NCBI RefSeq assembly: GCF_017811755.1
Contig: NZ_JADDJF010000007.1
Span: 62,001 to 126,000 of the forward strand
Direction: 5' to 3'
Length of the DNA: 64,000 nt
Origin: Pararhodobacter sp. SW119
Lineage (GTDB): Bacteria > Pseudomonadota > Alphaproteobacteria > Rhodobacterales > Rhodobacteraceae
Positions 34,471-42,850 of the stretch are shown here, in pieces; position 1 is the stretch's first letter, and each line of letters begins with the position of its first letter. The notes under the pieces are model-generated. The model worked only from the letters and a program-made list of their open reading frames with translations. It was not told where the DNA came from and ran no database searches. Both the position numbers and the translations under genes were made by a program.

Positions 34471-35757
34471 ATGAAGAAACTCGCCGCCGCGATCGTCACG
34501 ATCGCCGGACTGACAGGGGCTGCCATGGCCGAGAACCGCATCGACACCGTTCGCCCCGACGCGCCGGAACTTGCCGGTTACGGCCAGCATCCGGTGGGCG
34601 TGCGAAGCCTGCAACTGACCGACGAAGACCGCGTCGACGTGCTGAACTCGACCGAGGCCGTGGTGCGCGGGGCGCGCAGCTTCGCGGCCGAACTCTGGTA
34701 TCCGGCGGCGGACGGCACCTCGGCCGGCACCGCGTACCAGACCGTTCTGCGCGACGGTCAGACCGCGGTCGAGCTGACCGGCCGGGCGGCGCGCGATGCC
34801 GAACCCGCCGCCGGGCCATTTCCGCTGGTGCTGATCAGCCACGGCTATCCGGGCAATCGTTACCTTCTGTCGCATCTGGCCGAAACGCTGGCCTCGCGCG
34901 GGCACGCGGTGCTGGCGCTCGATCATACCGACAGCACGTATTCCGATCAGGCCGCCTTCGGCTCGACGCTGTTCAACCGGCCCCTGGATCAGGCCTTCGC
35001 GATCGAGGCGATGGCCGATGCCGGCGCGCTCGACCCCGTGCTCGAGGGCTTGATCGATGCCGACCGCGCCGCGGTTGTCGGCTATTCGATGGGCGGCTAC
35101 GGCGCGCTCATCTTCGGCGGGGCAGGGGTCAGCGCCAGCGCGCTCGATCTGCCTTTCGCGCCACCGCAGGACCTGCTGTCGCAGCATCGCGCCGGCAGCG
35201 ACACGCACGAGGACCTGATGGATTCGCGCGTCAAGGCTGTCGTCGCCATCGGCCCCTGGGGCATGAACACGGCCTTCTGGGATGCCGAGGGGCTTTCCGG
35301 CCTCAGGGTGCCCACGCTGATCATGGCCGGCGACCGCGACACGGTCTCGGGCTACGGGCCGATGCGCGCGATCTTCGAAGGCGCCCGCGGCACCGAGCGT
35401 CACCTTCTCACCTTCATCAACGCCGGCCACAACGCCGCCGCGCCGATCCCCGCCCCCGCCGAAAGCTGGCCGGTGTCCGAAAGCCTGGGCTGGGCACCCT
35501 TCGCCCACTATGCCGACCCGGTCTGGGACACGGCGCGCATGAACAACATCGCCCAGCATTTCGTCGCCGCGTTCCTCGACCTGCACCTGAGCGGCAACGA
35601 AGCGGCCGCCGAATGGCTGGACCTCGTCGAATACGCCCACGACGGCGTCTGGTCCGAGGATGAAGGCACCCGAACCCCCGAACACACCTACTGGGAAGGG
35701 TTCGACCGGGGCACGGCGCTTGGCCTGCGGTTCGAATCGCGCACCCAGGGTGAATGA
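34471..35757 (+). CDS. Secreted alpha/beta hydrolase (PAF-acetylhydrolase/dienelactone-hydrolase-like)
   Basis: 428 residues with a cleavable signal peptide (KKLAAAIVTIAGLTGAAMA, cut after AMA). Core: LVLISHGYPGNRYLLSHLAE near 115 (oxyanion), nucleophile in VGYSMGGYGA near 205, acid in MAGDRDTVSG near 288, and His in INAGHNAAA. The nucleophile elbow GYSMGG is intact. Probably a periplasmic esterase. GGAGAGG precedes ATG. Converges on the UspA gene. Confidence 0.85.
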   Translation: MKKLAAAIVTIAGLTGAAMAENRIDTVRPDAPELAGYGQHPVGVRSLQLTDEDRVDVLNSTEAVVRGARSFAAELWYPAADGTSAGTAYQTVLRDGQTAVELTGRAARDAEPAAGPFPLVLISHGYPGNRYLLSHLAETLASRGHAVLALDHTDSTYSDQAAFGSTLFNRPLDQAFAIEAMADAGALDPVLEGLIDADRAAVVGYSMGGYGALIFGGAGVSASALDLPFAPPQDLLSQHRAGSDTHEDLMDSRVKAVVAIGPWGMNTAFWDAEGLSGLRVPTLIMAGDRDTVSGYGPMRAIFEGARGTERHLLTFINAGHNAAAPIPAPAESWPVSESLGWAPFAHYADPVWDTARMNNIAQHFVAAFLDLHLSGNEAAAEWLDLVEYAHDGVWSEDEGTRTPEHTYWEGFDRGTALGLRFESRTQGE

Positions 35758-35821
35758 GCGGGCTTTCGACCGCCAATTTTCTACCCGGAAGTATCCTCGG
35801 GGGTGAACGGGCCGCAGGCCC

Positions 35822-35844
35822 GGAGGGGGCAGACAGCCCCCTCC
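35822..35844 (+). terminator. GGAGGGGGC hairpin downstream of the secreted hydrolase
   Basis: Perfect nine-base-pair stem GGAGGGGGC/GCCCCCTCC with a five-base loop, 64 nt after the stop, followed by only TT. Probably a bidirectional terminator or repeat hairpin rather than a classical intrinsic terminator. Confidence 0.5.
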
Positions 35845-35952
35845 TTCCACCCACGCGTTTGCCTCGGCAAAAGGCGACCCGGACCCGGTTGCCGCGCGAG
35901 TTTCGGCACCCGTCCAGCATTTGGATTGGCCCCCGTCTGCGCGCGTCCCAGA

Positions 35953-36026
35953 CATTTCAATCGGGTTAACAGCCAAAAGTTTTGTTTTGACAATCAAGGT
36001 CTTGAAAGAATGCGCGCATGCGCGCA
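35953..36026 (-). repeat. Palindrome-spacer-AACC element, copy F
   Basis: On the minus strand: palindrome TGCGCGCATGCGCGCA (36026-36011), exactly 41 nt, TTAACC (35969-35964), five bases, then GAAATG (35958-35953), a close match to GAAACC. The inner site reads TCAAGACCTTGA, 7 bases from the palindrome. It lies downstream of, and co-oriented with, the uspA-like gene, in a convergent gap, as in the other copies. Confidence 0.7.
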
Positions 36027-36078
36027 CCAGCGCCATTCTGCGCGCCCCGGGCTTGGACCGGTGGCTTAGCGGGTCCGG

Positions 36079-36534
36079 TCAGGCGATCGCTTCCATCCGT
36101 TCCTTCGACAAGCCGCCGGGTACGATCGTGATCGGCACCGGCAAGCTGCCCGAGTTTCGCGAAAGCTGCGTCACCAGCGGCCCGGGGCCGGACCGGTCGG
36201 CGCCTGCGCCCAGGACCAGGATGCCAATCTCCTCGTCGTCGCGGATCTGACCCAGGATCTCGTCCACCGGTTCCCCCTCCCTGATCACCAGTTCGGGGTC
36301 GATCCCCTGCCGGTCGCGCATCCATTTGGCGAAAACCTCGAAATGCGCCTCGATCCGCTCGCGTGCCTCGGCGCGCATCAGGTCGGCCACCCCCAGCCAG
36401 TGCTGGTACTCCTCAGGCGGGATGATGGACAGGATCTGCACACCGCCGCCGGTATGCGCGGCCCTGAGCGCGGCAAAGCGGATCGCGTTCAGACATTCTC
36501 GGCTGTCGTCGAGCACGACGAGGAACTTGCGCAT
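36079..36534 (-). CDS. Universal stress protein, UspA family
   Basis: 151 residues. FLVVLDDSRECLNAIRFAALRAAH at the start and LVLGAGADRSGPGPLVTQL near 115, then VPITIVPG. The ATP loop Gx2Gx9G(S/T) is only partly kept, so nucleotide binding is uncertain. ATG 36534 chosen with AGGGGGTAGGG upstream. It lies 84 nt downstream of prs in the same direction. Confidence 0.88.
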   Translation of the reverse strand: MRKFLVVLDDSRECLNAIRFAALRAAHTGGGVQILSIIPPEEYQHWLGVADLMRAEARERIEAHFEVFAKWMRDRQGIDPELVIREGEPVDEILGQIRDDEEIGILVLGAGADRSGPGPLVTQLSRNSGSLPVPITIVPGGLSKERMEAIA

Positions 36535-36618
36535 CCCTACCCCCTGTTGCCGCGCATATTGGCGCAAGCCTCGGGGCCTGTCCAGAAGCAGCCGCGCTGG
36601 GGTCCCACCGGCCGGACC

Positions 36619-37635
36619 TCAGCGCGGGTAGAGGCCCTCGTAGATCGGAACCAGCGTTTCAAGATCGAATAGCGACGACACGCTGGTGCCGTTCCAGGTG
36701 TTCAGGATCGCCTGCGCGAATAGCGGCGCGGTCGGCACGATGCGGATGTTCGGGGCGTCCTGCACCGCAGCGGTCGGCTGGATCGAGTCGGTGATGACCA
36801 GGGTCTTCATGACCGATTTGGTGATCCGTTCGACCGCCGGGCCGGAAAGGACGCCGTGGGTGATGTAACTGTGAACCTCGGTCGCGCCGGCCTCGATCAG
36901 CACCTCGGCCGCCTTGCACAGCGTGCCCGCCGTGTCGCAGATGTCGTCGACGATCACGCAGATCTTGCCCTGCACGTCGCCGATGACGGTCATCTCGGCC
37001 ACCTCGCCGGGCCTTTCGCGCCGCTTGTCGACGATGGCCAGCGCCACGCCCACGCGCTTTGCCAGTTCGCGCGCCCGCGCCACGCCGCCCACGTCCGGCG
37101 AGACAATGGTCACGTCCTGCAACCGTCCGCGGAACTGATGCTCCAGGTCCAGCCCGAAGATCGGCGCGGCATAGAGGTTGTCGACCGGGATATCGAAGAA
37201 GCCCTGTATCTGTGCCGCGTGCAGATCCAGCGTCAGCACCCGCTCGATTCCCGCCTGGACCATCATGTTGGCCACCAGCTTGGCCGAGATCGGGGTGCGC
37301 GCCTTGGTGCGCCTGTCCTGTCGGGCATAGCCGAAATAGGGGATCACCGCGTTGATCCGTGCCGCCGAGGATCGCTTCAGCGCATCGGCGATGATCAGCA
37401 GTTCCATGAGGTTGTCGTTGGCGGGGTTCGAGGTCGGCTGGATAATGAACATGTCCTCGCCACGGACATTCTCGTATACCTCGACAAAGATCTCCTGATC
37501 GTTGAACCGTTCGACGCGGGCATCGACCAGCTTGACCGACATCCCGCGATGCAGGCTCATCCGCCGGGCGATGGACTGCGCCAGCGGCCGATTGGCGTTT
37601 CCGGCAATCAGTTTCGGTTCGGTCAGTGTCGGCAT
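36619..37635 (-). CDS. prs: Ribose-phosphate pyrophosphokinase
   Basis: 338 residues. Makes PRPP from ribose 5-phosphate and ATP for nucleotide, His and Trp synthesis. Seen: [19 protein letters not shown] near 8, [39 protein letters not shown] near 110 (catalytic loop), [17 protein letters not shown], and the PRPP loop [13 protein letters not shown] near 240. Together with pyrF it serves pyrimidine synthesis. Complete. Confidence 0.97.
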   Translation of the reverse strand: MPTLTEPKLIAGNANRPLAQSIARRMSLHRGMSVKLVDARVERFNDQEIFVEVYENVRGEDMFIIQPTSNPANDNLMELLIIADALKRSSAARINAVIPYFGYARQDRRTKARTPISAKLVANMMVQAGIERVLTLDLHAAQIQGFFDIPVDNLYAAPIFGLDLEHQFRGRLQDVTIVSPDVGGVARARELAKRVGVALAIVDKRRERPGEVAEMTVIGDVQGKICVIVDDICDTAGTLCKAAEVLIEAGATEVHSYITHGVLSGPAVERITKSVMKTLVITDSIQPTAAVQDAPNIRIVPTAPLFAQAILNTWNGTSVSSLFDLETLVPIYEGLYPR

Positions 37636-37677
37636 GGATATCCCCGGCTGGACAGGATGCACCGGCGAGTCGCGCGG

Positions 37678-37705
37678 TTGACACCGCTTAGCACCCCGCT
37701 ACGAT
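37678..37705 (+). promoter_or_regulatory. Sigma-70-type promoter for the 37.7 kb operon
   Basis: TTGACA (37678-37683), 16 bases, TACGAT (37700-37705), about 30 nt before the GTG start of the DsbA-like gene. Confidence 0.6.
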
Positions 37706-37739
37706 CTTGCAAACCGCATCCCCCACCGGAGCAGGCACC

Positions 37740-38348
37740 GTGTCGCAGATCGACTACTTTCTCACCGTCACCTCGCCCTACGTCTACTTCGCCGGGCGCA
37801 CTCCGGCCGAGATCGCGACGCGTCATGGCGTTCCCATGGTCTATCGGCCGGTCGATCCCGGTGCCATTTTCGCGCGCACCGGCGGCACGCCGCTGGCCGA
37901 GCGGCACGAAAGCCGCAAGACCTATCGACTGCAGGATCTGCGCCGTCAGGCGGCGAAGCGGAACCTGCCGATGACCCTGCAGCCGCGTCATTTCCCCACC
38001 AACCCGGCGCCGGCCGGATACGCGGTGATCGCCGCGCAAGAAGCCGCCGCCGCAGGGCAGGGCGGCGATATCCACGCACTGGTCCAGGGCCTTTCCCGCG
38101 CCTGCTGGGAAGAGGAGCGCGACGTGGCGGATGACGCCGTGATCCGTGACTGCCTTTCGGCTTCGGGCTTCGACCCCGGTCTCGCCATGTCGGGGCTGCT
38201 GTCGGGTGCAGACACCTATGACCGCAACCTCGTCGCCGCGATGGAGGCTGGCGTCTTCGGCTTTCCCTTCTGGGTCGTCGGCGAGGAAAGGTTCTGGGGG
38301 CAAGACCGGCTGGAGGATCTGGATCGCTATCTTACGGAAAGCGCGTGA
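37740..38348 (+). CDS. 2-hydroxychromene-2-carboxylate isomerase-like DsbA-family protein
   Basis: 202 residues from GTG 37740, preceded by GGAGCAGG. DsbA/kappa-GST fold: IDYFLTVTSPYVYFAG at the N-terminus with Ser in place of the CxxC thiols, then FPTNPAPAGYAVIAAQEA near 83 and the GVFGFPFWVVGEERFWGQDRL signature near 180. The family uses glutathione to isomerise naphthalene catabolites, but lone homologues like this have unknown substrates. Followed by an overlapping hydrolase. Confidence 0.85.
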   Translation: MSQIDYFLTVTSPYVYFAGRTPAEIATRHGVPMVYRPVDPGAIFARTGGTPLAERHESRKTYRLQDLRRQAAKRNLPMTLQPRHFPTNPAPAGYAVIAAQEAAAAGQGGDIHALVQGLSRACWEEERDVADDAVIRDCLSASGFDPGLAMSGLLSGADTYDRNLVAAMEAGVFGFPFWVVGEERFWGQDRLEDLDRYLTESA

Positions 38349-39175
38349 GCCGCGTCCATTCCGTCCGCCTCGGCGTGGCGGGTGGATTGCCCGCGGTACT
38401 GGCGCACTGCTTCTTGGGGCACAGCGGTGCCTGGTCGCGACTGATCCCGGCACTCAGGACCCCGATCGATGCGCTGGCCTTCGATCTGCCGGGGCACGGC
38501 GGCTCAGCCCCCTGGGACGGGCAGAGCGATCCCCTGGGGTTCGTCGCAGCGACATTCGAGGAACTTGTCGATCGCCCGACGCTTCTGATCGGTCACAGCT
38601 TTGGCGGCGCGGCGGCGCTTCGCTTCGCGGTCGCGCATCCCGAGCTTGTGGCGGGCCTTGTGCTGATCGAGCCGGTCTACTTCTCGGTGGCCGTGGACGA
38701 GCCCGAATTCGCCGCGAACCAGTTGGCCGAGGAGCCGATGCACGCAGCCTTTCGCAACGGCGACCTGGAGCGTGCAGCCGCCGAATTCTTCGCGTTGAAC
38801 GGCGATTCGGCGGGGTGGGCGGCAATGACCGAACGCATGCGCCGGCAGATCATCGGACAGATGCCCATCCTTGCGGCCAGCCTGCCGCGGCTTCAGCGCG
38901 ACAGTGGCGGGGTGCTGGAGCCCGGTCGGCTGGACGAACTGCGCGCGCCGGTCCTGCTGCTGGATGGCGCGAACTCGCCGCCGATCTTCGACGCGGTGAA
39001 CCGTGCTCTGGCCCGGCGCTTGCCGCATGCCCGGCGGCACACGGTGCCGAATGCCGGTCACATGCTTCCCATCACCCACGCAGCCGAGGTGGCCGCGGTC
39101 ATCGATGACTGGCTGGACGCCACACCGGATGGTGCCGAAGCCGGCCGCCAGAAAACGGAAACCCGCGCCGGTTGA
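38345..39175 (+). CDS. Alpha/beta-hydrolase fold protein
   Basis: 276 residues. HCFLGHSGAWSRL (oxyanion region) near 20, nucleophile Ser in LLIGHSFGGAAALRFA near 82, acid Asp in VLLLDGANSP near 206, and His in NAGHMLPITH near 240. Starts with GTG at a four-base overlap with the isomerase-like gene, so the pair is co-translated. The stop codon lies in the loop of a terminator hairpin. Substrate unknown. Confidence 0.87.
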   Translation: MSRVHSVRLGVAGGLPAVLAHCFLGHSGAWSRLIPALRTPIDALAFDLPGHGGSAPWDGQSDPLGFVAATFEELVDRPTLLIGHSFGGAAALRFAVAHPELVAGLVLIEPVYFSVAVDEPEFAANQLAEEPMHAAFRNGDLERAAAEFFALNGDSAGWAAMTERMRRQIIGQMPILAASLPRLQRDSGGVLEPGRLDELRAPVLLLDGANSPPIFDAVNRALARRLPHARRHTVPNAGHMLPITHAAEVAAVIDDWLDATPDGAEAGRQKTETRAG

Positions 39176-39187
39176 CGCGGGTTTCCG
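39156..39187. terminator. 12-bp perfect hairpin, bidirectional terminator
   Basis: CGGAAACCCGCG pairs perfectly with CGCGGGTTTCCG around an 8-nt loop that contains the hydrolase stop codon. On the minus strand the stem is followed by TTTTC, suiting termination of the DUF6280-like gene; on the plus strand by ATTGTCTT. Confidence 0.7.
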
Positions 39188-39211
39188 ATTGTCTTCAGGT
39201 TAACTGCGGAT

Positions 39212-39532
39212 TCAGGCAGCCTCGGCGATCGCGGCAGCGGCGCGACGTTCGCTTTCCTCGCGCGACAGCGCGACAGAGGTGCGAACGCCGGCGCCCACGA
39301 ACTTCATGAGGCCTTCGACCACACGCTCGTTGGGGTCGATCCCGGCGCAGGTCAGAACTTCGCGCCCGTCGCGCGAACGTGCCCAGCGGGCGATCTGTTC
39401 CGGCCCATTGCCGTATTTCTTGTCATCCGCAATGGCGTCGTCCAGCGCCGCAAGTACGACCGCTGCAAAAAGTTTGCGCGCGCGGGTACCCTGCTCCTGA
39501 TTATACGCTGTGCCATCCATCGAATCGAACAT
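39212..39532 (-). CDS. DUF6280-like small protein
   Basis: 106 residues. A short helical protein ([21 protein letters not shown] at the start, then [21 protein letters not shown]) that I recognise as a DUF6280-type family largely confined to Rhodobacterales. No catalytic motif. It diverges from efp. Function unknown; the regular size and good start (GGACGGAAGC upstream) argue it is real. Confidence 0.75.
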   Translation of the reverse strand: MFDSMDGTAYNQEQGTRARKLFAAVVLAALDDAIADDKKYGNGPEQIARWARSRDGREVLTCAGIDPNERVVEGLMKFVGAGVRTSVALSREESERRAAAAIAEAA

Positions 39533-39679
39533 GTGCTTCCGTCCTGTTCTTTCTTGCTCTTGCTTTTCCCGGCCTGTGCCTGTCTAGCGGGGAAAGCGTG
39601 CGATTCGCTACCAATCTGTTGCATGGCTGCCATGCGGTTTGTGCATGGCAGCGGAAAACTGCCGCATGATCTGGTAAGC

Positions 39680-39708
39680 TTGTCAGCCGATCCCCCGCAA
39701 GATATAGG
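39680..39708 (+). promoter_or_regulatory. Sigma-70-type promoter of efp
   Basis: TTGTCA (39680-39685), 17 bases, TATAGG (39703-39708), about 40 nt upstream of the efp ATG. Further upstream, GCATGGC-T-GCCATGC at 39621-39635 forms a dyad, with a second GCATGGCAGC 16 bp later, possible operator sites. Confidence 0.6.
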
Positions 39709-39748
39709 AAGCCCGCAAACGATCTCAACACTTTATCAAGAGTTTCCC

Positions 39749-40312
39749 ATGCCAAAGATCAACGGCAATGAAATCCGGCCCGGCAATGTGCTGGAACACG
39801 ACGGTGGCCTGTGGGTGGCCGTGAAGGCCAATCACGTCAAGCCCGGCAAGGGCGGCGCCTTCGCCCAGGTTGAGATGAAGAACCTGCGCGACGGCCGCAA
39901 GCTGAACGAGCGTTTCCGGTCCGAAGACAAGGTGGAGCGCGTGCGGCTGGACCAGAAGGACCAGCAGTTCCTGTTCGAGGCCGACGACATGCTGACCTTC
40001 ATGGACAGCGAGACGTTCGAGCAGATCGCACTGCCCGCGGATATCCTCGGCGATCGCCGTCCCTTCCTGCAGGACGGGATGATGGTCACGATCGAATACT
40101 ACGGCGACGAGGCGCTGAACGTCACGCTGCCGCAGAAGGTCACCTGCACCGTGGTCGAGACCGAGCCGGTGGTGAAGGGCCAGACCGCGGCCAACAGCTA
40201 TAAACCCGCGATCCTTGACAATGGCGTGAGGATCATGATCCCGCCTTTCATCGGTACCGACGAGGCGATTATCGTCAATACCGAGACCTTCGAATATTCC
40301 GAGCGCGCCTGA
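39749..40312 (+). CDS. efp: Translation elongation factor P
   Basis: 187 residues, normal size, three beta-barrel domains. Relieves ribosome stalling at polyproline. The modifiable tip reads [10 protein letters not shown] near 30-37 with Lys at the position beta-lysylated in Escherichia coli, so an EpmA/EpmB-type modification is expected; no such genes are near. C-terminal signature [22 protein letters not shown] present. Own promoter upstream. Confidence 0.97.
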   Translation: MPKINGNEIRPGNVLEHDGGLWVAVKANHVKPGKGGAFAQVEMKNLRDGRKLNERFRSEDKVERVRLDQKDQQFLFEADDMLTFMDSETFEQIALPADILGDRRPFLQDGMMVTIEYYGDEALNVTLPQKVTCTVVETEPVVKGQTAANSYKPAILDNGVRIMIPPFIGTDEAIIVNTETFEYSERA

Positions 40313-40337
40313 CGCGCGCATCGTCGCCGTGGGGTAC

Positions 40338-40748
40338 ATGCAGATGCAACGGTCGGCTTCCCTGCTCGCGGTATGCGCCGGCATCATGGTGGCCGGGTGC
40401 GCCATGGCGAACGGCGGCGGTTCCCTCGACGGCACGTCTTGGCAGGTCTCCGCCGTCGGCGAACTTCAGATCGAACCCGCGGACGATGTCACCCTCCGGT
40501 TTCAGAACGGTCGCATCAGCGGGCGGTCGGGCTGCAACCAGTACACCGGGCCCGTCTCTCTCGGTCCCGAAAATATCGACGTCGGCGCCATCGCCGGGAC
40601 GCGCATGGCCTGCCCGGGTCGCGCCAGCGAGATCGAGCGCAGCTTTCTGGCCGCGCTTGACGCCGTCACGGGCTGGCGCGTGACCGAGGAAGGAACGCTC
40701 GAGTTGACCGCCGAGGGGGCGCCCACGGTACGCGCCCTCGCGCCCTGA
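40338..40748 (+). CDS. META-domain lipoprotein
   Basis: About 136 residues; ATG 40338, 40344 or GTG 40329 could be the start and none has a strong binding site. Signal peptide with lipobox VAGC, so an outer- or inner-membrane lipoprotein. Then a META (HslJ-like) domain: LDGTSWQVSAVG, GRISGRSGCNQYTGP near 60, and a MACPG motif. META/HslJ proteins are linked to heat and antibiotic stress tolerance in E. coli. It lies 25 nt after efp. Confidence 0.83.
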   Translation: MQMQRSASLLAVCAGIMVAGCAMANGGGSLDGTSWQVSAVGELQIEPADDVTLRFQNGRISGRSGCNQYTGPVSLGPENIDVGAIAGTRMACPGRASEIERSFLAALDAVTGWRVTEEGTLELTAEGAPTVRALAP

Positions 40749-40761
40749 TCCGCGCTCCCGG

Positions 40762-41367
40762 GTGTTCGACCGACATCTTCGCCCCTTGATCGACCCGCCG
40801 CTCAACCGGATCGGGGCGCGGCTGGCCGGGGCGGGCGTGCATCCGGACAAGGTGACACTGACGGGGCTTTTTCTGGGTCTTCTGGCCGCCGGGGCCGTGG
40901 CGCTTGGGGTCTTCTGGCTCGCGCTGGGGATGGTGCTCTTGTCTCGGCTGGCCGACGGGCTTGACGGCGCGGTGGCGCGGGCGCGCGGCATCACCGATTT
41001 CGGCGGCTATCTCGACATCGTCGCGGATTTCATGTTCTACGCCGCGATCCCGCTGGCTTTCGTCTGGTACGACCCGGTCGCAAACGGACTGGCCGGCGCC
41101 TTCCTGCTGGCCAGTTTCTACGTCAACGGCGCGACCTTCCTTGGCTTTGCCGTCCTTGCCGAAAAACGCCGGATGCGCACCGATGCGCAGGGGGTCAAGT
41201 CGCTCTATTACTCCGCCGGGCTGCTCGAGGGGAGCGAGACGATCTTTTTCTTCGCGCTCATCTGCCTTTTCCCCACGGCGTTCGCACCTCTCGCAGCCAT
41301 CTTCGGCGCGCTTTGCATCTTTACCGCGATATCGCGCATCCTGCTCGCCGCGCGCCTGTTCCGCTGA
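40762..41367 (+). CDS. CDP-alcohol phosphatidyltransferase family protein
   Basis: 201 residues, about six membrane spans. The catalytic CDP-OH motif is complete: D-G-L-D-G-A-V-A-R, eight residues, G-G-Y-L-D-I-V-A-D near 65-90. Makes a phospholipid or related alkyl phosphodiester by moving a phosphatidyl group to an alcohol; the alcohol cannot be read. Starts with GTG, 13 nt after the META lipoprotein gene, same operon direction. Confidence 0.9.
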   Translation: MFDRHLRPLIDPPLNRIGARLAGAGVHPDKVTLTGLFLGLLAAGAVALGVFWLALGMVLLSRLADGLDGAVARARGITDFGGYLDIVADFMFYAAIPLAFVWYDPVANGLAGAFLLASFYVNGATFLGFAVLAEKRRMRTDAQGVKSLYYSAGLLEGSETIFFFALICLFPTAFAPLAAIFGALCIFTAISRILLAARLFR

Positions 41368-41469
41368 TCCGCTGCCATTGTGCAATGGCGCGCAGACCCG
41401 GCGCGCACTCTCGCCTTTATCGGTGCGCCGAAGCGGCTACATTCAGTCCAGCATCGAATGGAGAACGCC

Positions 41470-42342
41470 ATGAGCATCGCAGGTCTTCACCACGTCACCG
41501 TCACCAGCGGACCACCCGCGCCGAACCTTGCCTTCTACGCCGAAGCACTGGGGCTGCGCTTGGTCAAGCGCACGGTCAATTTCGACGACCCCGGGGTCTA
41601 CCACCTCTATTTCGGGGATGCCGCGGGCAATCCCGGCACGATCATGACCACCTTCCCCTTTCCTAACGCGCGGGCCGGTCAGGCGGGTGCGGGGTCAACC
41701 TCGGCGGTGGCCTTCTCCGTGCCCGATCCGGCAGCCCGGGTTGACGCACTGGAACGCGCCGGCACCGCGGTCGCCCGAACAGAACGGTTCGGCGCCCCGA
41801 TCTGGCAGTTCACCGACCCGGACGGATTGGCGCTGGAACTGCTCGAGGGTCCCGAGGGGATCGCCGGCGTGACGCTCTGGCTCGACGATCCGGAACCGAC
41901 CGCACGGCTTCTGGTCGAGGTGTTCGGCTACACCCAGGGCCCCGAGCAGCAGGAGGCGGGTGGCCACCGCCGACGCCTTGCGCTTGCTGGGGACGCGCCG
42001 GGACGGTTCATCGACCTCTGGCGCGCCGATGCGAGCAGCCGCTCGCGCGGCGGCGCCGGCACGGTCCATCACATCGCCTTCCGGGCTCGCGACCGCGCCC
42101 ATCAGGATGAACTGGCCGCGGCGCTGCGCGCCCGCGGAGAGCAGGTGACCGAGCGCAAGGATCGCCAGTACTTCGAATCGATCTATTTCCGCGAGCCCGG
42201 CGGCGTGCTGTTCGAGATTGCGACCGATCCGCCCGGTTTCGCCGTCGACGAACCCGCCGATGCGCTGGGACGGGAATTGAAGCTGCCGCCCTGGCTGGAA
42301 CCGCACCGCACGCGGATCGAGGCAGCGCTGCCCGCCCTCTGA
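41470..42342 (+). CDS. VOC-family protein, ring-cleaving dioxygenase-like (MhqO type)
   Basis: 290 residues, two vicinal-oxygen-chelate modules: GLHHVTVTSGPPAPNLAFYAEALGL at 5 and a second from about 137 (GVTLWLDDPEPTARLLVEVFGY). Metal ligands expected as His-His-Glu: HHVT (8), VHHIAF near 198 and LFEIATDPPG near 246. Resembles putative hydroquinone dioxygenases such as Bacillus MhqO. TGGAGAA precedes ATG. Substrate uncertain. Confidence 0.87.
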   Translation: MSIAGLHHVTVTSGPPAPNLAFYAEALGLRLVKRTVNFDDPGVYHLYFGDAAGNPGTIMTTFPFPNARAGQAGAGSTSAVAFSVPDPAARVDALERAGTAVARTERFGAPIWQFTDPDGLALELLEGPEGIAGVTLWLDDPEPTARLLVEVFGYTQGPEQQEAGGHRRRLALAGDAPGRFIDLWRADASSRSRGGAGTVHHIAFRARDRAHQDELAAALRARGEQVTERKDRQYFESIYFREPGGVLFEIATDPPGFAVDEPADALGRELKLPPWLEPHRTRIEAALPAL

Positions 42343-42358
42343 CGGCGCCCGGCTTCGC

Positions 42359-42847
42359 TTATTCGCGGCATACGGTCTGGCTTCGGCCGGTGCGGTCCAG
42401 CGCCTCGTGACAGCCATAAAGCGGCTCGAACGGGGCGCAGGTGCCGGATCGCGCCAGGCAAAGCCCTTCGCAATCGGCTCCGCTCCGGCAGGCTCGGCCG
42501 GCGTCGCGCATCGCCCGTACGCAGGACCAGAGGCCACCTGTCCCGCGCGGGCGCAGCGTGCCGCCACGCGCTTCGCAGGCGCGGGCCTCGGCGGCCAGAA
42601 ACGGGGGCAGGGGGGGCGCGTCGGCCTCGGCGGGTGAGGGGACTGGCTCAGTGGCAGTTTCCTGTTCCTCGGGGCCGACCTCCGGCACTTCTGCGACCTC
42701 GACCGCCGGCGTGCCGGTCCCGGCGTCGGGCGCGGCTTCCAGCGCGGTCACTTCGATCCGGTCCTCGCCCGGCGCAACCTGCGCATCGCGACCGGGCAGG
42801 CAGGCGGACAGAAGCAGCAACGCCAGGGCGGGAAGTGCCGCGCGCAT
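42359..42847 (-). CDS. Small cysteine-rich lipoprotein
   Basis: 162 residues. Signal peptide and lipobox LSAC near 16, a 60-residue acidic Pro/Glu-rich linker, then a compact Cys-rich C-terminal half (eight Cys, patterns RACRSGADCEGLC and YGCHEALD). Disulfide-bonded surface protein, function unknown. It starts three bases after the aldo/keto reductase stop, so they form an operon. Confidence 0.75.
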   Translation of the reverse strand: MRAALPALALLLLSACLPGRDAQVAPGEDRIEVTALEAAPDAGTGTPAVEVAEVPEVGPEEQETATEPVPSPAEADAPPLPPFLAAEARACEARGGTLRPRGTGGLWSCVRAMRDAGRACRSGADCEGLCLARSGTCAPFEPLYGCHEALDRTGRSQTVCRE

Positions 42848-42850
42848 CGC

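Larger units (their letters stand above)
35758..36078. other. 321-nt convergent gap with hairpin and element copy F
   Basis: Contains a 9-bp GC hairpin at 35822-35844 and the inverted copy of the palindrome-AACC element at 35953-36026. The 35775-35850 part (TATCCTCGGGGG followed by the GGGGGC/GCCCCC hairpin) resembles a type of intergenic repeat I recall as common in Rhodobacteraceae genomes; a genome search would settle this. No gene seen. Confidence 0.55.

Noticed and set aside
39621-39635. GCATGGC-T-GCCATGC dyad as a further element copy
   Set aside because: No AACC hexamers 41-42 nt away on either strand; probably an operator in the efp promoter.
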